Origin: an uncultured Oscillospiraceae bacterium
GTDB taxonomy: Bacteria; Bacillota_A; Clostridia; Oscillospirales; Acutalibacteraceae
Reading direction: 5' to 3'
Assembly: GCA_910587995.1 (NCBI GenBank)
Contig: CAJUNS010000027.1
Span: forward strand, 1 to 36,443
Length of the DNA: 36,443 nt
Shown here piece after piece: positions 23,233-31,076 of the stretch. Positions within the stretch are counted from its first letter, which is position 1. Every line of letters begins with the position of its first letter. The translations under genes and the position numbers were made by a program. The notes under the pieces are model-generated. The model made no database searches. It saw only the letters and a list, made by a program, of their open reading frames with translations, and had not been told where the DNA came from.

Positions 23233-24162
23233 ATGGCAAATTCCGCCGTACAGGCAAAGCACCGGCAGCGCCTGACAAAAGACGACGTCGTATTTAATAC
23301 GTTTAACTATATTTTGATTTTTCTGTTTGTGGCCGTTACGCTCTACCCTCTGGTCTATGTGGTAAGCGCCTCCATCAGCGAGCCCACGAAGGTGAACTCC
23401 GGCCAAATGTGGCTGTGGCCTGTGGGCTTTACCACCATTGGGTATGAAAAAGTGTTTAAAGACCCGGATATTTGGCGGGGCTACGCGAACACCATCTATT
23501 ATACGGTGTTTGGCACCATCATCAACCTGGCCTTCACCCTGCCCTGCGCCTATGCTTTGACCAAACGAACCCTGCCCTTTAAAACTCTGATTAACTTCCT
23601 TATTCTCTTCACCATGTTTTTCAGCGGCGGCCTCATTCCCCTATATATGCTGGTGAACAACCTAAAGCTGCTGGACACCGTTTGGGCGGTGGTTTTGCCC
23701 ACCGCGGTTTCCGCCTACAATGTGATTATCACCCGCACCTTTATGGAGACCAGCATTCCCGGCGGTCTGGAAGAAGCCGCCGAAATTGACGGGTGCAGCC
23801 CCTTTGGGGTGTTCTTCCGCATTGTTCTGCCCCTGTCCTCCCCCATCATCGCCGTTATGGCCCTGTTTTACGGCGTGGGCCACTGGAACAGCTACTTTAA
23901 CGAGATGATCTTCTTGAGCGACCACGCCAAATACCCGCTGCAAGTGATTCTGCGGGAGCTGATTATCATCACCCAAATCAGCGGCGGCGATGGAGCCACC
24001 ATCAGCAACACCGAGGCTAAAACAGCCGCGGAGATGCAGCAGCTGGCCGGGGTCATCAAGTATTCGGTGATGATCGTCTCTACACTGCCCATTATTGTGG
24101 TGTACCCCTTCTTGCAAAGGTTCTTTGTAAAGGGCGTTATGATCGGTTCGATCAAGGGCTAA
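23233..24162 (+). CDS. YtcP-type ABC sugar transporter permease (mannoside locus)
   Basis: This 309-residue second permease subunit carries IFLFVAVTLYPLVYVVSASI as first helix, the EAA loop LEEAAEIDGCSPFGVFFRIV, and the YtcP C-terminus FFVKGVMIGSIKG. About six helices are visible. The ATG follows AAAGGAATGGTGAATATCA, a moderate ribosome site. It lies between the LplB-type partner and the lipoprotein gene with gaps of 34 and 51 bases and no terminator, so one transcript is likely. Confidence 0.9.
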   Translation: MANSAVQAKHRQRLTKDDVVFNTFNYILIFLFVAVTLYPLVYVVSASISEPTKVNSGQMWLWPVGFTTIGYEKVFKDPDIWRGYANTIYYTVFGTIINLAFTLPCAYALTKRTLPFKTLINFLILFTMFFSGGLIPLYMLVNNLKLLDTVWAVVLPTAVSAYNVIITRTFMETSIPGGLEEAAEIDGCSPFGVFFRIVLPLSSPIIAVMALFYGVGHWNSYFNEMIFLSDHAKYPLQVILRELIIITQISGGDGATISNTEAKTAAEMQQLAGVIKYSVMIVSTLPIIVVYPFLQRFFVKGVMIGSIKG

Positions 24163-24213
24163 TCCCCTTTTTCGATATATTCAATTTCATTTATTCAAAG
24201 GAGTGGAAGGAAA

Positions 24214-25914
24214 ATGAAAACCAAAAAGCTGGCAGCACTATTACTGGCCATGCTCATGCTGGTTTCCGTATTTGCGGCCTGCAACAGCGGCGGCAGCGAA
24301 AGCAGCAGCAAACCGGAAAGCAGCGCGTCCTCCAATGAGGAATCCTCTCAGGCTGAAAGCAGCGGCGAGGAGTCCTCGGAAGGCGAGACCAGCACCGGCA
24401 ATGTGAACCTGGAAGGCTATCCCATTGTCAACGAACCCATTACCCTCAGCATGATGGGCGCCCGGGCGGGCATCCACGGCGACTGGGACAAGATGGAGTT
24501 CTTTGAGATTATGGCCGAAATGACCAACATCAACTTTACCTACGACACCCCCTCTGGCGAAGTGTTTGAGGAGAAGAAGAACCTGGCCCTTAACAGCGGC
24601 AACTATGCCCAGGTTCTCTTTGGCAGCCAGCTGAACCGCGAGCAGCAGGTGAAGTTCGGCGCCCAGGGCATTCTGCTTCCTCTGGAAGAGTACATTGACA
24701 AGTACTGCCCCAACATCCAGGCGATGTTTGCCGAGAAGCCCGATGTGCGCCCCTCCATCACCGCGCCCGATGGACATATCTACTCTCTGCCCACCGTTTC
24801 TTACAGCCCCTTGATGTCCACCGCCATGTGGGTGAACATCGACTGGCTGGATAAGCTGGGAGTAAAGCCCGAGGACCTGCCCACCGATGTGGACGGCTTC
24901 TATGACCTGATGATCCGCTTCCGGGACGAGGACCCCAACGGCAACGGCGAGAAGGACGAGATTCCTCTGAACGTATTTGACGACGCTGACAAGGGCGATG
25001 GCATTTACAAGCAGATGATGCCCTACTTCGGCGTACTGCATCCCGAAATCTATGTGGACGACGATGGCAAGATTCATTACGGCATGATGGACGAGAACGC
25101 CAAGGTCGCCTTCGAGTTTTTCAATAAGCTGTACAGCGAGAAGATTCTGAGCCAGGAGATGTACTCCCACGCCGCTGCCGACGCTACGGCGGAAGGCACC
25201 GAGGGCCGCAACGGCGCGGGCTACCACGCCCTGCCCCGCTTCATCTTCGGCAACATGGAGATGGAGAAAGAGGCTACCTATCCCATTATGCCCGCCCTGT
25301 CCAGCTCTGTGAACCCTCAGCAGACCTGCACCCGCGGCACCGGCATCACCCAGGGCACCTTCTCCCTCACCGACAAGTGCGACGAGGAGACCGTGATCGC
25401 CATGATGCGCTGGGTTGACTACCTTTACAGCGAAGAGGGCTCCTGGCTGATCCACTATGGTCCCGAGGGCCACATTTGGGAGTACTCCGAAAACGACCCC
25501 AGCCTGCATAAGTATATCTTCCCCACCGACGGACGGAACGTGGAAGAGGTCCGCGGCGGCGAGATTACGCCCGACTGCGGCCTGGCCCTGCCCAAGTGGG
25601 TTCGGGACACCACCGAGGGCGCTTGGGACGACGTGCAGCAGCAGGCCCGCATTGCCTGGTCTGACAAGAGTCTGAACCCCTATAACAAGCAGTACCTGCC
25701 AGACATGTTCCTCACCGAGGAAGAGCAGGCCGTTGTGGATATGTATGCCACCGACCTGAAAAACTACCGTCAGGAGAACAGCGCCAAGTTTGTGGTTGGC
25801 GACAAGAGCTTTGACGAGTGGAACGCTTTTGTGGACGGCATGAAGGCCCTGGGCGTGGAAGAGTACATTGCCACCTACCAGCAGGCTTATGACAGATGGG
25901 CCGCCAACAAATAA
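24214..25914 (+). CDS. Solute-binding lipoprotein (mannoside locus)
   Basis: This 566-residue binding lipoprotein has signal peptide residues 1-22 and lipobox FAAC, with the lipid-bearing Cys at 23, then a Ser/Glu-rich linker to about residue 65. The binding domain follows, with PITLSMMGARAG near its start and a calcium-loop-like DEDPNGNGEKDEI (about 239-251), frequent in LplA-type proteins. The start ATG follows AAAGGAGTGGAAGGAAA. It should capture the oligosaccharide for the two permeases upstream. The stretch after the stop contains AGGGCC (25949-25954) and GGCCCT (26004-26009), which could pair before the hydrolase gene. Confidence 0.88.
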   Translation: MKTKKLAALLLAMLMLVSVFAACNSGGSESSSKPESSASSNEESSQAESSGEESSEGETSTGNVNLEGYPIVNEPITLSMMGARAGIHGDWDKMEFFEIMAEMTNINFTYDTPSGEVFEEKKNLALNSGNYAQVLFGSQLNREQQVKFGAQGILLPLEEYIDKYCPNIQAMFAEKPDVRPSITAPDGHIYSLPTVSYSPLMSTAMWVNIDWLDKLGVKPEDLPTDVDGFYDLMIRFRDEDPNGNGEKDEIPLNVFDDADKGDGIYKQMMPYFGVLHPEIYVDDDGKIHYGMMDENAKVAFEFFNKLYSEKILSQEMYSHAAADATAEGTEGRNGAGYHALPRFIFGNMEMEKEATYPIMPALSSSVNPQQTCTRGTGITQGTFSLTDKCDEETVIAMMRWVDYLYSEEGSWLIHYGPEGHIWEYSENDPSLHKYIFPTDGRNVEEVRGGEITPDCGLALPKWVRDTTEGAWDDVQQQARIAWSDKSLNPYNKQYLPDMFLTEEEQAVVDMYATDLKNYRQENSAKFVVGDKSFDEWNAFVDGMKALGVEEYIATYQQAYDRWAANK

Positions 25915-26040
25915 AATTTGCCCGCTAGAACGCGAAAAGTGAAACGCGAGGGCCGGTTCGGACGGATACAACTTACATTGTGTTTGGGTATCCCGTTTGG
26001 GCTGGCCCTTGCTCTATATTTTTGAGAGGAGACCGGTTCC

Positions 26041-28092
26041 ATGAAGCATCTTTCCGATTACGTCAACCCCTATATCGGCACCATTTCCCACATGCTCACC
26101 TCCACGAAGCCCGAGGTCATGCTTCCCTACGGCATGGCCCGCAGCTTCCCTGTGGCCAACGACAACGGCGATTCCTACTGCAACGACCGGGTTTTGGGCT
26201 TCCCTTTAGGCGCGGCCTATGTTATGCCCGGCAAGGGCGGCAGCTTCCACAACATTTTGGACCACAGCCGGGAGACCGCCCGCTGCTACTATAACCGCCT
26301 GGAGCTGGAAGAGCACGGCATTGTGGCGGAAACCACGGTTACCCAGCATGTGTTCCTTCACCGCTTCTCCGGGCAGGACTGCCTGCGGCTCACGTTCCCC
26401 GGCGGCTCCGCCCAGGTGGAGGGGAACACCCTGCGAATCACGCTGCCCTGGGCCAACCGGGGCCGCGCCTCCCTCCAGGAGTACGTCTACGTCCAGCTGG
26501 GCGAAGGCGTGGCGGTTACCGGCCAGGAGGAAGAGGCCCTCATCCTCAGCGCCCCCAGCTGCACAGAGGTGCGGGGCGCCATGTCCCTGATCTCCCTGGA
26601 GAGCGCCCAAAAAAGCTTTGAGGCGGAGGCCGCCGGGCGGGACTTTGAGGCCATCCAGGCCCAGGCTCAAAAAATCTGGGATGACCAGCTGGGCAAATTT
26701 ATTGTGGAGGGCAACACCGAGGACCGGAAAACCGTTTTCTACACCGCCCTGTACCGGGCCTTTCAGCGCATGACCGACCTGACCGAGCACGGCCAGTATT
26801 TCAGCGGCTTTGACGGGAAGGTCCACGCGGGCGTCTTCTACAGCAACGATGGCCTGTGGGACACCTTCCGGTGCATGCATCCCCTGCAATTGCTGGTGGA
26901 TGAGCGGCGGCACAAGGATATTTTGGCAAGCTATGTGGAAATGTACAAGCAAAGCGGGCTGATGCCCTGCTTCCCGGGCATCGAAGGGGACCTGCCGGTG
27001 ATGATCGGCTTCCACGCGGCCTCCCTGTTTGCCGACGCCATGGCCAAGGGCGTTGAGGCCGACTATGAGACCGCTTATGAGGGAATCCGCAAAAACGCCA
27101 TGGAGCAGTCCATGATGCCCTGGGCCTGTAACGCCCCCGCCGGGCCCGAGGAGGAGTGCTACTGGGAGAAGGGTTTCTTCCCCGCCTTGAAAAAGGGCGA
27201 AACAGAGACCTGCCCCGCCGCCCATCCCTTTGAACGGCGGCAGTCCGTGGCCGTTACCCTGGAGCATTGCTACGATGACTGGTGCGCGGGCCAAATGGCG
27301 GAAAAGCTGGGCAAAGCCGGGGACGCGGCACTCTTTGCCCAGCGGGCCCAGGGCTATAAGAGCCTTTACAACCCGGAGCTGGGCTGGATGGCGCCCAAGT
27401 CCATTGACGGACAGTGGGTGGAGGACTTTAACCCCAAGTTCGCGGGCGGCATGGGCGGCCGGGACTACACCACCGAAAACAACACCTGGACCTACACCTG
27501 GTCGGTTCTGCACGACCCGGAGGGCTTGGCGGAGCTGATGGGCGGCAAGGAGCAGGCGGGCGAGCGCCTGGACCAGCTGTTCCGGGAGGGCTTCCACAAC
27601 GAGCCCAGCAAGTTTATCTACCTGGGCCAGTTCCCGGACTCCACCGGATTGATGGGCCAGTTCGCCATGGGCAACGAGCCCTCCTTCCACATTCCCTACC
27701 TGTACGACTATTTTGGCCAGCCCTGGAAGGCCCAGAAGAAGCTGCGGGACCTGATGGACGTGTGGTTTACCAACTCCCCCACAGGCATTTGCGGCGATGA
27801 GGATGGCGGAGCCATGTCTAGCTGGCTGGTATTCTCGGCCATGGGCTTCTACCCGGTCTGCCCGGGCAAAGCGGAGTATGCCCTGGGCACGCCCCTTTTT
27901 GACAGCATGGAGATGAAGATGGAGCACGGCGCGGCCTTTAAGGTAACGGCCAAGGGCGCGGGAGAGGGCCTGCGGTACATCCAAAGCGCTACCTTAAACG
28001 GCCAAAAGCTGGACCGGCCCTTCCTGACCCATGAGCAGATTACGGCGGGCGGGGAGCTGAAGCTGGAAATGGGCTCCAAGCCGGTGAAATAA
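26041..28092 (+). CDS. GH92 family alpha-mannosidase, cytoplasmic
   Basis: This 683-residue glycoside hydrolase family 92 protein belongs to a calcium-dependent, inverting exo-alpha-mannosidase family acting on N-glycans and other mannosides. The N-terminal phrase YVNPYIGTISH and VMLPYGMARSFP are family marks. The C-terminal block GNEPSFHIPYLYDYFGQPW, CGDEDGGAMSSW and FSAMGFYPVCPG is diagnostic; the Asp residues of GDEDGG match the catalytic base region. The general acid is probably the Glu in YTTENNTWTYTW (about residue 481), where most members have EGNAWQY. The protein is shorter than the typical roughly 750 residues, mainly in the N-terminal beta domain. No signal peptide, so it acts inside the cell. 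The start ATG follows AGAGGAG. Confidence 0.88.
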   Translation: MKHLSDYVNPYIGTISHMLTSTKPEVMLPYGMARSFPVANDNGDSYCNDRVLGFPLGAAYVMPGKGGSFHNILDHSRETARCYYNRLELEEHGIVAETTVTQHVFLHRFSGQDCLRLTFPGGSAQVEGNTLRITLPWANRGRASLQEYVYVQLGEGVAVTGQEEEALILSAPSCTEVRGAMSLISLESAQKSFEAEAAGRDFEAIQAQAQKIWDDQLGKFIVEGNTEDRKTVFYTALYRAFQRMTDLTEHGQYFSGFDGKVHAGVFYSNDGLWDTFRCMHPLQLLVDERRHKDILASYVEMYKQSGLMPCFPGIEGDLPVMIGFHAASLFADAMAKGVEADYETAYEGIRKNAMEQSMMPWACNAPAGPEEECYWEKGFFPALKKGETETCPAAHPFERRQSVAVTLEHCYDDWCAGQMAEKLGKAGDAALFAQRAQGYKSLYNPELGWMAPKSIDGQWVEDFNPKFAGGMGGRDYTTENNTWTYTWSVLHDPEGLAELMGGKEQAGERLDQLFREGFHNEPSKFIYLGQFPDSTGLMGQFAMGNEPSFHIPYLYDYFGQPWKAQKKLRDLMDVWFTNSPTGICGDEDGGAMSSWLVFSAMGFYPVCPGKAEYALGTPLFDSMEMKMEHGAAFKVTAKGAGEGLRYIQSATLNGQKLDRPFLTHEQITAGGELKLEMGSKPVK

Positions 28093-28109
28093 GGGCGGCT
28101 CTTTCGTAA

Positions 28110-28197
28110 TTAACACAGCTTAAACGAGTATTTGCCGGTTTTTCAGCGCGCATACTACGAAGTAACCGCACGGCGCGGGCGTGCCCGTGCCGCGCGG
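28110..28197. repeat. Intergenic repeat copy A: conserved box plus GC-rich hairpin
   Basis: A 22-base box (28110-28131, beginning TTAACACAG) matches the box at 33490-33512 at 18 positions with one indel. About 35 bases further is a GC-rich hairpin (28166-28197), a 14-bp stem with one A-C mismatch. Copy B has the same order and the same mismatch type. No gene is present here. Confidence 0.45.
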
Positions 28198-28213
28198 TAA
28201 CGTATTCTCCGGC

Positions 28214-28256
28214 CAGAGGGTTTCGCGCGGTCTATTTGGCCGCGCAAGGGCCTCTG
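28214..28256 (+). other. Two-part hairpin before the GH38 gene
   Basis: CAGAGG (28214-28219) pairs with CCTCTG (28251-28256), and GCGCGG (28225-28230) pairs with CCGCGC (28240-28245) inside it. No T tract follows, so it is more likely an mRNA processing or stability element than a terminator. Confidence 0.45.
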
Positions 28257-28289
28257 CCGCTAAAAAAACCGAACACAGGAGAATTTCCT

Positions 28290-30965
28290 ATGAAAATCTA
28301 TTGCGTTGTCTCCCACACTCACTGGGACCGGGAGTGGTACCTGCCCTTTGAGCAGTTTCGCATGAAGCTGGTGGACCTGATTGACCGCTGCCTGAAAACC
28401 ATGGAGAAATATCCGGAATTCATTTTTCATCTGGACGCCCAGACCGTGGTTTTGGAGGACTACCTGGCGGTGCGCCCGGGCAGGCGTTCCCAGCTGGAAC
28501 AGCACATTCAGGAGGGCCGCCTGGTCATCGGCCCCTGGTATTTGCAAAACGACCTGTACCTTACCAGCGGCGAGGCCACGGTGCGCAACCTTTTGGAGGG
28601 TTCCCGCCTGTGCCGGGAGTTCGGCGGCCAGCCCTGCCCGGTGGGCTACCTGCCGGACCAGTTTGGCAACATCTCCCAGCTGCCCCAAATTTTGCGGGGC
28701 TTTGGCATTGACAGCGTGGTCTTTGGCCGGGGCTACACCTTTTTTAACCCCGATGGCTCCCGCAAGCCCACCAAAAGCGAATTCATCTGGCGTGGCCCCG
28801 ATGGAACGGAGGCCCTGGCCATCCACATGAAATACTGGTACAACAACGCCCAGCGCTTTTCCTCCAACCTGGACGCCGCCATGCGCCTGCTGGACCGGAC
28901 AGCGGAGCTCTTTCAGGATGTGGCCCTCACCCCCTACCTGCTGCTGATGAACGGCGTGGACCATTTGGAGGCTCAAGATGATCTGCTGCCGGTCCTGGAA
29001 CAGCTGAACCTCCGCCTTCCGGAGGGAGACCGGGTGGAACAGGTCCGCCTAGACCGCTACATTGCCCGCGTGCGGGAGAGCGTGGCCCAGGAGGGAACCC
29101 AGCTTCCGGTCTACCAAGGGGAGCTGCGCAACGGCAGCGACTGGGATATCCTAAAGGGCACGCTCTCCTCCCGCGCCTATTTAAAAGCCGCCAATGTGGC
29201 CGCCCAGGATATGCTGGAATCCACCTTGGAGCCTCTCTACTCCATGCTGTACTATTACGGCGGCAAAGAGGCCTACTCCCTGGACCACTTCCGCTTCCTG
29301 TGGAAGAGGCTGATGCAGAACCACCCCCACGACTCCATCTGCGGGTGCAGCCGGGACGAGGTCCATGCCCACATGGAGGACAACTATGCCCGGCTGGCCG
29401 AGGCATCGGGCGACCTGCTGGAACGGGGGCTGAACATTCTGGCCCAACATATGCCCGCCCCAGAGGACGCCCTCTATCAGGTGACGGTGGCCAACACCAC
29501 GGAGATTCCCCGGTCCGGCCCGGTGCGGGTAACCCTGGACCTGCTGGACGCGGACAGCGTACAGAACTTTACCCTGGTGGACCGGGAGGGCGCGCCGGTG
29601 GAGTTTGCCCTGCTGGATTCCCGCCCGGCCCGCCGGGATGTGTTCAGCCCCATCAACCTCCCAGGCGTTCTGGACGTGCGGCGCTGCCAGATGGAGGTCT
29701 ATGTGCGGGACCTGCCCCCTTACTCGGCCCAGACCTTCTATCTTAAGTCCCTGCCGGGCCCCTGCCCCGCGCCGGAAGAGGCCGGCTCTGTGCCGGGCCT
29801 GCTGGAAAACGAATTCCTCCGGGTGGCCGTGGACCAGGAGGGCCGTGTGGAGCTTACCGACAAGCGCACGGGAATCCGCTACCCCAACTTCTTGGAGCTG
29901 GAGGATTCCGCCGACCGGGGCGACAGCTACGTCTACCAGCCTGGGCAGGAGCCGCCCATCCGCACCTCCCAGCTGCGGGGCGCGGTGGGGGAATGGCGGC
30001 AAGAAGCTTTCCGCCAAAGCTGCGTGATCTCCTGGAACCTGCCCCTCCCCAAGAGCTATGACTTTGCGGCCAGCCGCCGGGCGGAAGAAACGGTGGATTG
30101 CCCGGCCTCTCTGCGCCTGTCCTTGGAGCGGGGCCGCCCCTACCTGGAAATCGGCTATGAAATGCAAAACCAGGCAAAGGATCACCGGACCCGGCTGCTG
30201 GTGCACACCGGCGTCAAGGCGGCGGAAAGCCTGGCGGACATTCCCTTTGACCGGGTAGCCCACAGCAAGGAGGACCAGTGTCCCCTTACGGTGAGCCCGG
30301 TTCTGCCCAACAGCACCTTTGCCATGCTGCAAGGGGATGGGGGCGGCGCGGCGGTGTTTACCGCCGGAGCCCATGAGTATGAGCACTTGGAGGGCGGCGT
30401 TTTGGCCTTTACCCTGCTGCGGGCCACTGGGGTCATCTCCCGGAACAGCGATGGCCGCTTTACCAACGGCGACACCTGGCTTGCGCCGGAAAACCAGTGC
30501 CTGCGGGCCATGGAGGGCCGCTTGGCCGCGGCTTTCTTCGCCCCGGGGGAGGACCACAGGGCCTTCGCCCTGGCAAAGACCTTCCGGGTACCGGTTTTGG
30601 CCTGGGGAACAGCCTGCGACTTCCGAAAGTTCTCAGGCGGACGCCCGGCGGTGCAGGATTCCGGCCTGGCGGAGCTGTTCTACCTGCCGGACCAGAACCC
30701 CGGCCTGCAGGTCCCCCACCGCCAGTCCTTGGCGCGGGTGGAGGGCCCGGGGCTGGCCGTTACGGCCCTAAAGCGGGCGGAGGATGGCCAGGGCCTCATC
30801 CTGCGGGTGGTGAACCTTTCGGACCAGCCGGTAGAGGGGAGCATCGCCTGCAAGGGCACGCTCATCCCGGCCTCCCTCAACGAGGAGGCTCGGGGGGAGC
30901 CCTGTCAGGACCAGCTCCGCTGCCGGTTCGGCCCCAAAGAAATTTTTACCCTGCGGATCCAGTAG
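28290..30965 (+). CDS. GH38 family alpha-mannosidase
   Basis: This 891-residue retaining, zinc-dependent alpha-mannosidase of family GH38 resembles bacterial MngB-type enzymes. Active-site marks: H11 and D13 in SHTHWDREWY (zinc ligands), D123 in YLPDQFGNIS (nucleophile and ligand), and the His in NHPHDSICG (about 345-347). The central helical and C-terminal beta domains follow, with LENEFLRVAVDQEGRVELTD as the family's middle/C-terminal boundary. Length is normal. No signal peptide, so it works in the cytoplasm. The start is ATG 28290 because AGGAGAATTTCCT precedes it; a TTG frame 54 bases upstream has no ribosome site. It probably releases mannose from imported glycans together with the GH92 enzyme. 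Confidence 0.92.
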   Translation: MKIYCVVSHTHWDREWYLPFEQFRMKLVDLIDRCLKTMEKYPEFIFHLDAQTVVLEDYLAVRPGRRSQLEQHIQEGRLVIGPWYLQNDLYLTSGEATVRNLLEGSRLCREFGGQPCPVGYLPDQFGNISQLPQILRGFGIDSVVFGRGYTFFNPDGSRKPTKSEFIWRGPDGTEALAIHMKYWYNNAQRFSSNLDAAMRLLDRTAELFQDVALTPYLLLMNGVDHLEAQDDLLPVLEQLNLRLPEGDRVEQVRLDRYIARVRESVAQEGTQLPVYQGELRNGSDWDILKGTLSSRAYLKAANVAAQDMLESTLEPLYSMLYYYGGKEAYSLDHFRFLWKRLMQNHPHDSICGCSRDEVHAHMEDNYARLAEASGDLLERGLNILAQHMPAPEDALYQVTVANTTEIPRSGPVRVTLDLLDADSVQNFTLVDREGAPVEFALLDSRPARRDVFSPINLPGVLDVRRCQMEVYVRDLPPYSAQTFYLKSLPGPCPAPEEAGSVPGLLENEFLRVAVDQEGRVELTDKRTGIRYPNFLELEDSADRGDSYVYQPGQEPPIRTSQLRGAVGEWRQEAFRQSCVISWNLPLPKSYDFAASRRAEETVDCPASLRLSLERGRPYLEIGYEMQNQAKDHRTRLLVHTGVKAAESLADIPFDRVAHSKEDQCPLTVSPVLPNSTFAMLQGDGGGAAVFTAGAHEYEHLEGGVLAFTLLRATGVISRNSDGRFTNGDTWLAPENQCLRAMEGRLAAAFFAPGEDHRAFALAKTFRVPVLAWGTACDFRKFSGGRPAVQDSGLAELFYLPDQNPGLQVPHRQSLARVEGPGLAVTALKRAEDGQGLILRVVNLSDQPVEGSIACKGTLIPASLNEEARGEPCQDQLRCRFGPKEIFTLRIQ

Positions 30966-31076
30966 GCGGCGCGGGCCCGGCCGGGCAGAATCCAGGCGTT
31001 CCAAAGTCCGGCCAAAGCCCCCTGCCAGTCCTCTGGCGCGAAGCATCTTCACTTTTGAGCAAGGAGGCCTCTCCCT

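Noticed and set aside
24241..25971. 576-codon open frame on the minus strand
   Set aside because: Antisense shadow of the second lipoprotein gene, whose plus-strand frame has a lipobox and family motifs.
26206..27984. 592-codon open frame on the minus strand
   Set aside because: Antisense shadow of the GH92 gene; no domain pattern.
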